The notes beneath the pieces were generated by a model, which did no database searches, was not told the DNA's origin, and saw only the letters and a program-made list of their open reading frames with translations. Of a DNA stretch of 64,000 bases, positions 1 to 8,453 are shown piece after piece. The DNA is taken from NCBI RefSeq assembly GCF_000702325.1, contig NZ_KL370891.1:642917-706916 (forward strand), in the 5' to 3' direction. This stretch comes from Thiomicrorhabdus sp. Milos-T2 (GTDB lineage Bacteria; Pseudomonadota; Gammaproteobacteria; Thiomicrospirales; Thiomicrospiraceae). The position numbers and the translations under genes are program-made. The first letter of the stretch is position 1; each line of letters begins with the position of its first letter.

Positions 1-1
1 G

Positions 2-226
2 TTAATGGCCTCAGGTAATACCCCATTAATGGAAGTGAATATTTTTGAAGGGATGAGAACGCTATCAGCTAACTTAGCTGTGGAAATGCCTGAAGCAGAA
101 GTCTTAAGTTCACATTATCGAGTTTTATTCTTAGCAGGCCTGGTATTGTTTATCTTTACCTTTATTTTTAATACCTTAGCGGAAGTTGTTCGTCAACGTA
201 TGCGCCGTAAATATGGTTCATTATAG
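2..226 (+). CDS. pstC: phosphate ABC transporter permease PstC (C-terminal part)
   Basis: Only the last 74 codons are visible; the reading frame is open at the left window edge, so the first visible ATG at 5 is internal. The segment contains one clear membrane span (around VLFLAGLVLFIFTFIFNT) followed by a short basic tail, as at the end of PstC-type inner-membrane permeases. PstC pairs with PstA to form the channel of the high-affinity phosphate importer. It lies 11 bp upstream of pstA on the same strand, which with pstB and phoU downstream makes the assignment firm despite the short sequence. A near match to the dispersed palindrome (CAGGCCTGG, 135-143) falls inside the membrane span and encodes part of AGLV. 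Confidence 0.8.
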   Translation, partial: LMASGNTPLMEVNIFEGMRTLSANLAVEMPEAEVLSSHYRVLFLAGLVLFIFTFIFNTLAEVVRQRMRRKYGSL

Positions 227-237
227 GAGACATTGAG

Positions 238-1878
238 ATGAAAGAATGGTTTAACAAAGGCGAACACTGGATATGGATGAGTTCGGCCATGGTTAGTATC
301 AGTGTGGTTCTAGTCATTGGATTGATGGGAATGATTACCTACAAAGGCGGGATACACTTTTGGCCACACGCGGTTTATGAAGTTCATCTAGATCAAAATG
401 GTCAAAAAGAGACTATTGTTGGAGAACTTCATGATGAAAAAACCGGACATGCAACTGACCCCATTTCAGGAGTGGAAACACCGGTTGATCAATATCTTTT
501 CAAAGTGGGTAACCGTGATGTTTATGGTATTGATTTTAGATGGGTTAACAGTAATGTTCTCGATGGTGGAGTAGATAAACTATCCAAAGATGTTTTAGTT
601 GTAGAACGTTATGAATACGGTAATGTTTATGGACACCTTATTAGTGCGAAACTTGGAGAAAAAACACTAAATAATCAAAATGATTTATTAGCGTTAATTA
701 ACCAACAAGTAGATAAAAGTACCGAAATACGCTCACAAATTCGCCATATCGAAAAAATTGAGATTGGTAAGGTTAACTATGAAATTGAGCAACTACGTTT
801 TGAAGAGAAAAAACTGCGTTTAAAGAATGAATTCACACCAGAAGATGCTGCAAGAATTGATGAGGAACGTTCATTATTACAAACACAATTTAAGGAATTT
901 CAAAAACAAACTGCGGTGTTATATAAGCAATTAAATGGTTTTGGAAGTATTACCGTTGAAATTAGTGGCGGTCAAAAACTGACGATTCCACTTAAAAAGA
1001 TTGTGAGTTTGTGGCAACCAAATAATATGAACTTTATTGAAAAGATTGGTTTTTTCGGCCATTCGGTTAAAAGTTTTTTATTAGACGATCCGCGTGAAGC
1101 CAATACCGAAGGGGGGGTGTTCCCTGCCATGATTGGTACCATCACGATGGTTTTACTGATGACTATCTTTGTAACTCCAATGGGGGTTATTGCAGCTATC
1201 TATATGAGTGAATACGCTAAAGATGGGTTTATGTTAAGAATTGTTAGAATCTCAATCAATAACTTGGCTGGAGTTCCTTCAATTGTATTTGGTATTTTTG
1301 GTTTAGGCTTTTTTGTTTATATCTTAGGGGGCTCAATAGATGAGCTTTTCTATGACTATGCTTTACCTAGCCCCACATTTGGAACTCCTGGTTTATTATG
1401 GGCGGCATTAACCATGGCGTTGTTAACCTTACCCGTTGTGATTGTGTCTACAGAAGAAGGTTTGTCTCGTATTCCACGTTCGCTTAGAGAGGGTGGTTTG
1501 GCCTTGGGAGCAACCAAGTTTGAAACCATTATGAAAATCGTTTTACCAATGGCGACTCCGGCAATTATGACAGGGCTTATTTTAGCTATTGCACGAGCTG
1601 CGGGTGAAGTAGCGCCATTAATGTTGGTTGGTGTGGTTAAACTTGCTCCTGAATTACCGGTTGATTCAATTGCCCCATTTCTTCATTTAGATCGTAAGTT
1701 TATGCATTTAGGTTTCCATATTTATGATGTTGGTTTCCAAAGCCCTAACGTAGAAGCTTCGCAGCCATTGCTATATGCAACATCATTATTGCTTGTCATT
1801 ATTATTGTTGGATTAAATATTGGTGCAATTTCTATCCGTAACCGTTTACGTGAGAAATATAAGGCTTTAGAACACTAA
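238..1878 (+). CDS. pstA: phosphate ABC transporter permease PstA with long periplasmic insert
   Basis: Inner-membrane permease of the PstSCAB phosphate importer. At 546 residues it is much longer than the usual PstA of about 300. The first membrane span is near residues 14-35. A soluble region then runs to about residue 295, with a charged heptad-rich stretch near 150-235 likely to form a coiled coil. The canonical permease domain follows, with spans from about residue 300 onward. The coupling loop includes EEGLSRIPRSLREGGLALGA and the ARAAGEVAPL region typical of PstA. An AGGAGA-like ribosome site lies just before the ATG. A 194-bp gap separates it from pstB. The identity of the permease half is secure; the role of the insert is unknown. 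Confidence 0.92.
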   Translation: MKEWFNKGEHWIWMSSAMVSISVVLVIGLMGMITYKGGIHFWPHAVYEVHLDQNGQKETIVGELHDEKTGHATDPISGVETPVDQYLFKVGNRDVYGIDFRWVNSNVLDGGVDKLSKDVLVVERYEYGNVYGHLISAKLGEKTLNNQNDLLALINQQVDKSTEIRSQIRHIEKIEIGKVNYEIEQLRFEEKKLRLKNEFTPEDAARIDEERSLLQTQFKEFQKQTAVLYKQLNGFGSITVEISGGQKLTIPLKKIVSLWQPNNMNFIEKIGFFGHSVKSFLLDDPREANTEGGVFPAMIGTITMVLLMTIFVTPMGVIAAIYMSEYAKDGFMLRIVRISINNLAGVPSIVFGIFGLGFFVYILGGSIDELFYDYALPSPTFGTPGLLWAALTMALLTLPVVIVSTEEGLSRIPRSLREGGLALGATKFETIMKIVLPMATPAIMTGLILAIARAAGEVAPLMLVGVVKLAPELPVDSIAPFLHLDRKFMHLGFHIYDVGFQSPNVEASQPLLYATSLLLVIIIVGLNIGAISIRNRLREKYKALEH

Positions 1879-2072
1879 TTAAACTGATATTACATTGAGT
1901 AAAGACCAAAAATTAGAACGGCTTTCTATTTTGTTCTATTCATTGGTGTAAGGGCTTTTAAGAAATATTAAAAATTCAAATTGATGTAAGTGTCATGAAT
2001 CATCAATTAAATCTTATTTAAATACTATGTGTTGGTTTATGTATATTAAATCAATTAAATGAGGAAATTATT

Positions 2073-2891
2073 ATGAGTGAAAAAGGTTTATCAATCTCAG
2101 TCGATAGAGAGAGTCAATCATTGTCTTTAGAGAGCGAAAAGATTTCAATTGAAGTTGAAAATTTAGATCTATATTATGGTGCTAAGCAAGCGCTTAATAA
2201 GATTAATATGCTTATACCTGAAAATCGCGTAACGGCTTTTATTGGCCCATCAGGGTGTGGTAAATCAACTCTGCTTCGTTGCTTTAATCGCATGAATGAC
2301 CTGATAGATATTGTAAGGGTTGAAGGAAAAATGACCCTTCATGGTGACGATATATATTCAAAAAGCATGGATATATCGGCTTTACGTCGTAGTGTAGGTA
2401 TGGTTTTTCAAAAACCAAATCCTTTCCCAAAATCGATATATGAAAATGTTTGTTATGGATTAAGACTTCAGGGAATTACAAATAAAAACACACTTGATGA
2501 AGCTGTTGAGTGGGCATTAAAAGGTGCTGGTTTATGGGAAGAAGTTAAAGATCGTTTAGATGAGAATGCATTGGGTATGTCTGGTGGGCAGCAACAGCGT
2601 TTATGTATTGCTAGAGCCATTGCCATTAAACCAAAAGTTTTACTTTTAGATGAACCTACTTCTGCATTAGATCCTATTTCTACCTTAGCGATTGAAGAAC
2701 TTATTTTTGAACTTAAAAAAGATTTTACAATTTTAATTGTGACTCACAATATGCAACAAGCAGCTCGAGTATCAGATTACACTGCATTTATGTATATGGG
2801 AGACTTAATCGAATATACCGATACGGATAGTCTATTTACAAATCCTCAAGTAAAACGCACTGAAGATTACATCACAGGACGTTATGGCTAA
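2073..2891 (+). CDS. pstB: phosphate ABC transporter ATP-binding protein PstB
   Basis: Cytoplasmic ATPase that powers the PstCA channel. The 272-residue protein has a Walker A motif GPSGCGKST, an ABC signature MSGGQQQR, and a Walker B/D-loop [12 protein letters not shown], followed by the switch histidine in VTHNM. The closing segment ([13 protein letters not shown]) is typical of PstB. The N-terminus carries about 20 extra polar residues. A good ribosome site (GAGGAAAT) precedes the ATG. The 194-bp gap upstream contains only a weak TGTCAT half-site near 1991, so separate Pho control of pstB is possible but not shown. Confidence 0.97.
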   Translation: MSEKGLSISVDRESQSLSLESEKISIEVENLDLYYGAKQALNKINMLIPENRVTAFIGPSGCGKSTLLRCFNRMNDLIDIVRVEGKMTLHGDDIYSKSMDISALRRSVGMVFQKPNPFPKSIYENVCYGLRLQGITNKNTLDEAVEWALKGAGLWEEVKDRLDENALGMSGGQQQRLCIARAIAIKPKVLLLDEPTSALDPISTLAIEELIFELKKDFTILIVTHNMQQAARVSDYTAFMYMGDLIEYTDTDSLFTNPQVKRTEDYITGRYG

Positions 2892-2960
2892 TTTAACCAC
2901 TTAATTCTACATTCGTTAGTTTTTATAAAGTGTTTTAGTTAAAGATTAGGAAGAAATAAA

Positions 2961-3707
2961 ATGGAACAAACAGAGTTTAAATCTCATATATCGCAACGAT
3001 ACAATGCTAGTTTAGAAGACCTTTTTAATCAGGTTTTAGAAATGGGTGGTTTGGTAGAAAAACAACTTGAAAATGCGGTTGAAGCTATTAAGTGTGAAGA
3101 CAAAAGCTTAGCCAAAAAAATCAAGCAACTGGATAGAATTGTTAATAAAGAAGAAGTTGAAATTGACCGGCTTTGTGCAAGCGTCTTTGCGAGACAGCAA
3201 CCGACAGCATCTGATTTACGTTTAGTAGTGAGTGCAATCCGCATTGCGGTTGATCTTGAGCGTATTGGTGATGAAGCGGTTAATGCTTCTAAATTAGCCA
3301 TTAAAATGTCTAAAACAGATGAAGTACCTTGTAATACCTTACCAGCCTATGACTATTTAATGCAGATTCTTGATTTTGACAGAGCTATGTTGCAAAAGGT
3401 ATTGACGAGCTTTGCAGAGTTAGATATAAATGGTCTATCAGATATCATTGAGTATGAAGATCAAGTCTCTGCAATAAAAGCGAAAGCTTTAGTTGAAATT
3501 CAACAGTCTTTAAACAATAATTCTGATGCATTAGCTGAATATATCATGCAAATGATAGTTTCAATTCGTTCTGCAGAACGTGTTTCAGCTCATATTGTTA
3601 ATGTTTGTGAGAGTATTATTTACTTGGTTGAGGGTGAGCATGTACGTAATGTGAATTCTGAAAAGCTAAATGACTTTTTAAATAAGGCTGAAGAAGATAA
3701 AAGTTAA
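2961..3707 (+). CDS. phoU: phosphate signalling complex protein PhoU
   Basis: Cytoplasmic helical-bundle protein that links the Pst transporter to the PhoR kinase and keeps the Pho regulon off when phosphate is plentiful. The 248-residue length and the two repeated three-helix PhoU modules fit the family; acidic metal-binding segments such as RIAVDLERIGDEAVNAS and SIRSAERVSAHIVNVCE are visible, one per module. It lies between pstB (69 bp upstream) and phoB (23 bp downstream), the usual setting. A ribosome site AGGAAG precedes the ATG. Confidence 0.96.
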   Translation: MEQTEFKSHISQRYNASLEDLFNQVLEMGGLVEKQLENAVEAIKCEDKSLAKKIKQLDRIVNKEEVEIDRLCASVFARQQPTASDLRLVVSAIRIAVDLERIGDEAVNASKLAIKMSKTDEVPCNTLPAYDYLMQILDFDRAMLQKVLTSFAELDINGLSDIIEYEDQVSAIKAKALVEIQQSLNNNSDALAEYIMQMIVSIRSAERVSAHIVNVCESIIYLVEGEHVRNVNSEKLNDFLNKAEEDKS

Positions 3708-3730
3708 TAAAACAAGTTTTGGAGTAACTT

Positions 3731-4429
3731 TTGAGTCAAAGTAAAATATTAGTGATTGAGGATGAAGCAGCAATACGTGACATGCTTAAATTCACTTTAA
3801 CCTCATCTGACTTTAGTGTAAGCGAAGCGAGCAATGCTGAAGATGGCTGGAAATTGGTTTTGGAAGAAATTCCAGATTTGATATTGCTTGACTGGATGAT
3901 GCCTGGTACGCCAGGTGTAACCCTAGCTCAAAGATTACGTCAAAATGATAAAACAAAAAATATTCCCATTATTATGCTAACTGCGCGTGGTGAAGAAGAA
4001 GACCAAGTTCAAGGTTTTAATTCTGGGGCAGATGACTATGTTATCAAACCGTTTTCTCCTCGAGCCTTAGTTGCACGAATACAAGCTTTATTGAGACGTC
4101 AATCACCTGATCAGTCGAAAGGCGATGAACTTATTACAGGCAATATGCGGTTAGATTTAAAGTCTCATCGTTTTTATGTTGTTGATGCAGAAATTAAGCT
4201 TGGGCCAACAGAATTTAAACTAGTACATTTTTTTATGTCTCATCCTAATAGAGTCTATTCTAGAGCGCAATTACTAGACCAGGTTTGGGGGGTAAATGTA
4301 GTGGTTGAGGAACGTACTGTTGATGTTCATATCCGCCGTTTAAGAAAGTTACTTGAGCCCACCCAAGTAGCTAACTATATACAAACCATCCGTGGTTCAG
4401 GCTACCGATTCTCTGTCGTAGAGGAATAA
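3731..4429 (+). CDS. phoB: phosphate regulon response regulator PhoB
   Basis: OmpR-family transcription factor that, once phosphorylated by PhoR, binds Pho boxes. The receiver domain occupies residues 1-120, with acidic residues ED near position 10, the phospho-acceptor Asp54 in LLDWMMPG, and the conserved Lys in VIKPF. A winged-helix DNA-binding domain follows (EERTVDVHIRRLRKLLE, then IQTIRGSGYRF at the end). The start is TTG at 3731, chosen because TTTTGGAG lies at the right distance upstream. It ends 3 bp before phoR. Three Pho-box repeats upstream of pstS at 5925-5952 are a likely target. Confidence 0.96.
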   Translation: MSQSKILVIEDEAAIRDMLKFTLTSSDFSVSEASNAEDGWKLVLEEIPDLILLDWMMPGTPGVTLAQRLRQNDKTKNIPIIMLTARGEEEDQVQGFNSGADDYVIKPFSPRALVARIQALLRRQSPDQSKGDELITGNMRLDLKSHRFYVVDAEIKLGPTEFKLVHFFMSHPNRVYSRAQLLDQVWGVNVVVEERTVDVHIRRLRKLLEPTQVANYIQTIRGSGYRFSVVEE

Positions 4430-4432
4430 CGT

Positions 4433-5719
4433 TTGTCATCTAATGGCATAAAACGTGAATTAACCTGGATTGTAAGCACTGCTAGCGTGTTACTCTTGTT
4501 TGCATTAGTAACTGATCAGTGGGTGCTATCACTTTTTATCTTTATCATATCTTACATTGCTCGCCAGTTATGGAGTATTAGACAATTTGAAAAATGGATG
4601 GATAGTCGCTTAAAAAATAGACATCCACCGGTGACCGGTTTTTGGAGTGAACTCACTTATCTAGTCTCTAAAAAGCAACGAGCTTTAGAAAAACATGCTG
4701 ACCTAAATCTTTACAAATCGGAACAGTTTAAAGCCGCTTCTATGCTTATTCCTGATGCGGTTGTTTCTTTAGAAAAACACAATCGCATAGAGTGGTTTAA
4801 TAGTGTTTCTAAATCATTATTGGGTATTAGAACTCACGATAAAGGTAGCAGAATTGCATCTGTGATAAGACAGCCTGAATTTGTTGAATATTTAAAAAAA
4901 AATGATTTTACTAAACCTTTAACCGTCAATTCGTCTTATCGTCCCTCTCGCACCTATGAGATGCAAATTATTCCATATTTTGAAAACCATAAATTATTGG
5001 TTGTCAGAGATATTACAGAACTTTATCAGTTAGCTCAGATTCGAAAAGATTTTATTGCGAATGCTTCGCATGAATTACGAACCCCGCTTACGGTCCTTAG
5101 AGGGTATTTAGAAGTGATGTTTGATACCCCAGGTGAGCATCAAGAACATTGGGAATTACCGCTTGAGCATATGCAAACTCAGGCTCATCGAATGCAATCG
5201 ATAATTGAAGACTTACTTGCTCTATCAACAATTGAATCAGAGTCGATTACCGCAGAAAAAGAGAAAATAAACGTACCGGATAGATTAAAGCAACTTGAAA
5301 TAGATGCTAAGCAATTGAGTGCTGGTAAGCATCAATTTTTCTTTGAGGTGGACGAATCCCTAGAAATGTATGGTTATCCCGAACCGTTAAAAAGTCTTTT
5401 TATGAATTTAGTCTCCAACGCTGTTCGTTACTCGCCAGATGGGGGGAATATTTATGTTCGCTGGTTTGGTACTAAACGACATTTGGTGTATGAAGTAGAG
5501 GACAATGGTTTAGGAATTTCGCAAGAACACATTCCCCGTTTAATGGAGCGTTTCTATCGAGTAGATAAAGACCGCTCTCGCGTCACAGGAGGTACTGGTT
5601 TAGGGTTGGCCATTGTTAAGCATGTTTTAGAAAAGCATAATGCTTCTTTACAAATTACGAGTGTGCTTGGCAAAGGCAGTACCTTTAGGTGTGAATTTCC
5701 ACTGAGTTTGGCTCATTAG
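4433..5719 (+). CDS. phoR: phosphate regulon sensor histidine kinase PhoR
   Basis: Membrane-bound partner kinase of PhoB. Two hydrophobic spans lie within residues 10-45, followed by a PAS-like region (about 95-200), a HisKA dimerisation domain with the phospho-acceptor His near residue 213 in NASHELRTPLTVL, and a HATPase domain with the N box (MNLVSNAVRYSPDGG), DNGLGI and GGTGLGLAI. No large periplasmic domain is present, as usual for PhoR, which senses through PstSCAB-PhoU. The start is TTG at 4433, directly after phoB, so translational coupling is likely. The length of 428 residues is normal. Confidence 0.95.
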   Translation: MSSNGIKRELTWIVSTASVLLLFALVTDQWVLSLFIFIISYIARQLWSIRQFEKWMDSRLKNRHPPVTGFWSELTYLVSKKQRALEKHADLNLYKSEQFKAASMLIPDAVVSLEKHNRIEWFNSVSKSLLGIRTHDKGSRIASVIRQPEFVEYLKKNDFTKPLTVNSSYRPSRTYEMQIIPYFENHKLLVVRDITELYQLAQIRKDFIANASHELRTPLTVLRGYLEVMFDTPGEHQEHWELPLEHMQTQAHRMQSIIEDLLALSTIESESITAEKEKINVPDRLKQLEIDAKQLSAGKHQFFFEVDESLEMYGYPEPLKSLFMNLVSNAVRYSPDGGNIYVRWFGTKRHLVYEVEDNGLGISQEHIPRLMERFYRVDKDRSRVTGGTGLGLAIVKHVLEKHNASLQITSVLGKGSTFRCEFPLSLAH

Positions 5720-5924
5720 CATTTAGGCTTTTATAAAGAGGCTTTTGCTAAATCCCATGAATCTATAACAAAGGCTTTATATTATCAATCTTGAGCTTAT
5801 TCAATCCAATCAATACCTAGCTACTATGCGTGGTTTTCAGACTAAATCTAAAGACTTCTTTTTATATCTCCACCCAAACTTGTGCAAATATCTCAGAACG
5901 AATGAGATTAATTACTCATAGTGG

Positions 5925-5980
5925 TTGTCATGAAATTGTCATATTAGTGTCAAGTTTGTTTTATGAAGGCTTTTTATACT
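5925..5980 (+). promoter_or_regulatory. three-repeat Pho box and -10 of pstS
   Basis: The 311-bp gap between phoR and pstS holds three TGTCA repeats starting at 5926, 5937 and 5948, exactly 11 bp apart. The first two read TTGTCATGAAATTGTCAT, one direct match to the known Pho-box pattern of 7-bp repeats spaced by 4. A TATACT hexamer at 5975-5980 is positioned as the -10. This implies strong PhoB activation of pstS independent of the upstream operon. The rest of the gap shows no gene; open frames running through it into pstS lack a start with a ribosome site. Confidence 0.85.
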
Positions 5981-6030
5981 TTGTCACGTATTCAAACAGT
6001 TTCATTTTATTTAATTTTTGGAGTTTTAAT

Positions 6031-6990
6031 ATGAAAAAATCTAGTATCTTTCTAGCTATGGGTCTTGCAGCTTCAGTTGCAACAACATCTGCATATGCAA
6101 CAGCTGATCTTCCTACTTATCAAAAAGTTTCTGGTGTTTCTGGTAACCTTTCTTCAATTGGTTCTGATACATTAGCTAACCTAATGACTCTTTGGGCTGA
6201 AGAATTTAAACGTACTTACCCTAACGTAAATATTCAGATTCAAGCAGCTGGTTCTTCTACTGCTCCTCCAGCGCTAACTGAAGGGACTTCTAACATTGGT
6301 CCTATGAGTCGTAAAATGAAAACTAAAGAAATTGCGATGTTTGAATCTAAGAATGGTTACAAGCCAACTCCTATTGGTGTAGCTATTGATGCATTAGCAG
6401 TATATGTAAACAAAGATAACCCAATTAATGCACTATCAATTCCTGAAGTTGATGCAATTTTCTCTTCTACTCGTAAGTGTGGAGACAAAGAAGATGTGAC
6501 TAACTGGAAGCAAGTTGGTGTAACAGGTGCATTATCTAATAAGACAATCCAGCTTTATGGTCGTAACTCAGTATCTGGTACTTATGGTTACTTTAAAAAG
6601 CACGCTTTATGTAAAGGTGATTACAAGTCATCTGTAAATGAACAGCCTGGTTCAGCTTCTGTTGTTCAGTCAGTTTCTGCTTCTTTAAACAGTATTGGTT
6701 ATTCTGGTATTGGTTATAAGACAGCCGGTGTTAAGGCAGTTCCTCTTTCTAAGAAACAAGGTGGAGCTGCAGTAGCAGCTACTCCTGCGAATGCTTTAAA
6801 CGGTACTTACCCTCTAGCACGTGTACTTTACGTATATGTAAACAAAGCTCCTAACAAAGGTGTTGAGCCTGTTATTGCTGAGTTTGTTAAGTTAGTACTT
6901 TCTAAGCAAGGTCAAGAAGCGGTAGTAAAAGATGGTTATATCCCTCTACCAGCTAAGTTTGCTGCTAAAGAGTTGAAAAAACTTAACTAA
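6031..6990 (+). CDS. pstS: periplasmic phosphate-binding protein PstS
   Basis: Substrate-binding protein that delivers phosphate to PstCA. The chosen start at 6031 has a strong ribosome site (TTTTTGGAG) and gives a 319-residue precursor with a signal peptide of about 24 residues (KKSS..., hydrophobic core, cleavage after AYA). The phosphate-loop residues are visible in [17 protein letters not shown] and [12 protein letters not shown]. The frame remains open to 5830, but that extension would bury the signal peptide and the promoter. PstS here lies at the end of the pst-pho cluster, not at its head. It ends before a strong terminator. Confidence 0.95.
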   Translation: MKKSSIFLAMGLAASVATTSAYATADLPTYQKVSGVSGNLSSIGSDTLANLMTLWAEEFKRTYPNVNIQIQAAGSSTAPPALTEGTSNIGPMSRKMKTKEIAMFESKNGYKPTPIGVAIDALAVYVNKDNPINALSIPEVDAIFSSTRKCGDKEDVTNWKQVGVTGALSNKTIQLYGRNSVSGTYGYFKKHALCKGDYKSSVNEQPGSASVVQSVSASLNSIGYSGIGYKTAGVKAVPLSKKQGGAAVAATPANALNGTYPLARVLYVYVNKAPNKGVEPVIAEFVKLVLSKQGQEAVVKDGYIPLPAKFAAKELKKLN

Positions 6991-7010
6991 TTTAAGTCTT
7001 AATCAGCATT

Positions 7011-7040
7011 AAAAAAGCCCCGTTAATTCGGGGCTTTTTA
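7011..7040 (+). terminator. Rho-independent terminator after pstS
   Basis: AAAAAAGCCCCG, a short loop TTAATT, then CGGGGCTTTTTA. A GC-rich 6-bp stem with A and T tracts on each side can act in both directions, serving pstS and the convergent ferredoxin gene. Confidence 0.9.
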
Positions 7041-7094
7041 GTATGTAGAGTTTGTTAATATCTTGAAAAAGACGTTATTAAACTTCTAAATAAC

Positions 7095-7346
7095 TTAAAT
7101 CAATTCAATTTCTACATCGTTTAATGGAATCACGCTACAGGTTAAAATCTCACCTTTTTGGGTGTCGTAAGCGGGATCTTGAATTTCTTCTACATCACCA
7201 GAAATTAAACGTACGGCACATGCGCCACAGTTACCCCCTCGGCAGCTATAAGGCATATCAAATCCATTTTCATCTAATGCTTCTAGCATTGAGAATTGTC
7301 CATCAAATTCACATTCCCCTTGTCCTACTACTGTAATCTTAGCCAT
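7095..7346 (-). CDS. [2Fe-2S] plant-type ferredoxin
   Basis: Small soluble electron-transfer protein of 83 residues. The cluster ligands are Cys35, Cys40, Cys43 (SCRGGNCGAC) and Cys70 (LTCSV), the spacing of plant/YfaE-type [2Fe-2S] ferredoxins. No partner reductase or ribonucleotide reductase gene is adjacent, so its redox partner is unknown. The start is ATG at 7346. It stands alone, convergent with pstS and divergent from the ion-channel gene. Confidence 0.9.
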   Translation of the reverse strand: MAKITVVGQGECEFDGQFSMLEALDENGFDMPYSCRGGNCGACAVRLISGDVEEIQDPAYDTQKGEILTCSVIPLNDVEIELI

Positions 7347-7442
7347 GGTTTAGTTCATTCCTGTTTTCATAAAAAAACATTATTTTAACAATTTAATTCA
7401 TCAATCAATACAGTAAAATAGCCAAAATTTTTAACATTGTTT

Positions 7443-7466
7443 AAGCATTTAATTAAGCATTTAATT
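7443..7466 (+). repeat. 12-bp tandem duplication upstream of channel gene
   Basis: Two exact copies of AAGCATTTAATT lie just before the ribosome site of the ion-channel gene, in its likely promoter or leader. Confidence 0.8.
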
Positions 7467-7483
7467 AATAAGGTATTTATGAC

Positions 7484-8323
7484 ATGACGTGGCTCGACTT
7501 TCAAAACCGTTTTCAAAAAATTCGTGATAACAAGGTCTTTGAGCTTTTTGTTATTTTTGTCATTATCTTTTCATCATTGATGATTGGTATCCGTACTTAT
7601 GAGTTACCAGGCCTGGTAGAAACGATTTTAGTCTCTTTAGATTATGCGGTTACGTTGTTTTTTGTGATGGAAATTTCTATCCGTATGGCGGCAGAATCAC
7701 GTTTTAGAGATTTTTTTAAAAAAGGTTGGAATATCTTTGATTTTGTTATTGTGGTGGTTAGCTTAATTCCTTTAGATGACTCTGAATATGCTCTAATCGC
7801 TCGTATGTTACGTTTGTTCCGTGTTATGCGTTTAATCTCCTTTATTCCTGAGCTTAGAGTCTTAGTGAGTGCCTTAATTTCCGCATTGCCTAGAATGGGT
7901 TATGTGGCTTTGTTGATGTTTATCATTTTCTATTTATATGCCGTTATTGGAAATATGCTGTATGCACAGCTTAACCCTGTGCTTTGGGGCGATTTAGGAG
8001 TTTCGTTATTGACGCTGTTTCGTGTTGCCACTTTTGAAGATTGGACTGATGTGATGTACGAGGCAATGACTCTGTATGGTTTAAGTTGGATTTACTTTAT
8101 CAGTTTTATCTTTTTCTCAGCATTTGTCTTTTTAAATATGATGATAGGTATCGTCGTTGAAGTACTTGATGAAGAGCATAAAAAAATGGAAGCGGAAAAC
8201 AACAGAGCGCAAGAAGTAGAAGAGTTAGTTGCTATTCAAAATCATGAACAAAAGATGGAAACAGAAATTGCTTTATTACATCAAAAACTCGATGCATTAT
8301 TAGCGCAGCAATCCAATAAATAA
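7484..8323 (+). CDS. single-domain voltage-gated cation channel
   Basis: Ion-transport-family membrane protein of 279 residues with six predicted spans, comparable to bacterial NaChBac-type channels that assemble as tetramers. The S4 voltage sensor is clear: arginines at 107, 110, 113 and 116, every third residue, in ARMLRLFRVMRLI. The pore loop has TFEDW at residues 183-187 where NaChBac-type sodium channels have TLESW, so ion selectivity cannot be assumed. The C-terminus (from about 225) is a charged helical tail likely to form a coiled-coil bundle. The start at 7484 has AAGG upstream. One dispersed palindrome copy (7606-7617) encodes LPGLV between S1 and S2. Confidence 0.88.
   Translation: MTWLDFQNRFQKIRDNKVFELFVIFVIIFSSLMIGIRTYELPGLVETILVSLDYAVTLFFVMEISIRMAAESRFRDFFKKGWNIFDFVIVVVSLIPLDDSEYALIARMLRLFRVMRLISFIPELRVLVSALISALPRMGYVALLMFIIFYLYAVIGNMLYAQLNPVLWGDLGVSLLTLFRVATFEDWTDVMYEAMTLYGLSWIYFISFIFFSAFVFLNMMIGIVVEVLDEEHKKMEAENNRAQEVEELVAIQNHEQKMETEIALLHQKLDALLAQQSNK
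7606..7617 (+). repeat. dispersed palindrome ACCAGGCCTGGT, genic copy
   Basis: Perfect 12-bp palindrome inside the channel gene, read as PGLV in the S1-S2 loop region. Confidence 0.9.
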
Positions 8324-8330
8324 ATTGTTA

Positions 8331-8378
8331 AGAGATGTTTGTACCGTCGGGTGAGTATCGTCTCGTGCAAAGATCTCT
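8331..8378. mobile_element. remnant of palindromic MITE family (48 bp)
   Basis: The right end TCTCGTGCAAAGATCTCT differs at one base from the end of the full elements at 20.9, 51.3 and 62.3 kb. The left end AGAGATGTTTGTAC is more diverged. The centre is missing, so this looks like an internally deleted or decayed copy. Confidence 0.65.
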
Positions 8379-8391
8379 TAATAACCCAATG

Positions 8392-8403
8392 ACCAGGCCT
8401 GGT
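8392..8403 (+). repeat. dispersed palindrome ACCAGGCCTGGT, intergenic copy
   Basis: Perfect copy between the channel gene and the convergent VIT-type gene; its flanks do not extend the symmetry. Confidence 0.9.
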
Positions 8404-8453
8404 AATGTTTAGTTTGATGGTACTGTTTAAGATGTTGGTAATTTTTAGGCTGA

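Noticed and set aside
1991-2006. Pho box upstream of pstB
   Set aside because: Only one TGTCAT half-site is clear; the second repeat at 11 bp does not match.
5830-6030. N-terminal extension of pstS
   Set aside because: It would run through the Pho box and -10, and would hide the signal peptide; the ATG at 6031 has a strong ribosome site.
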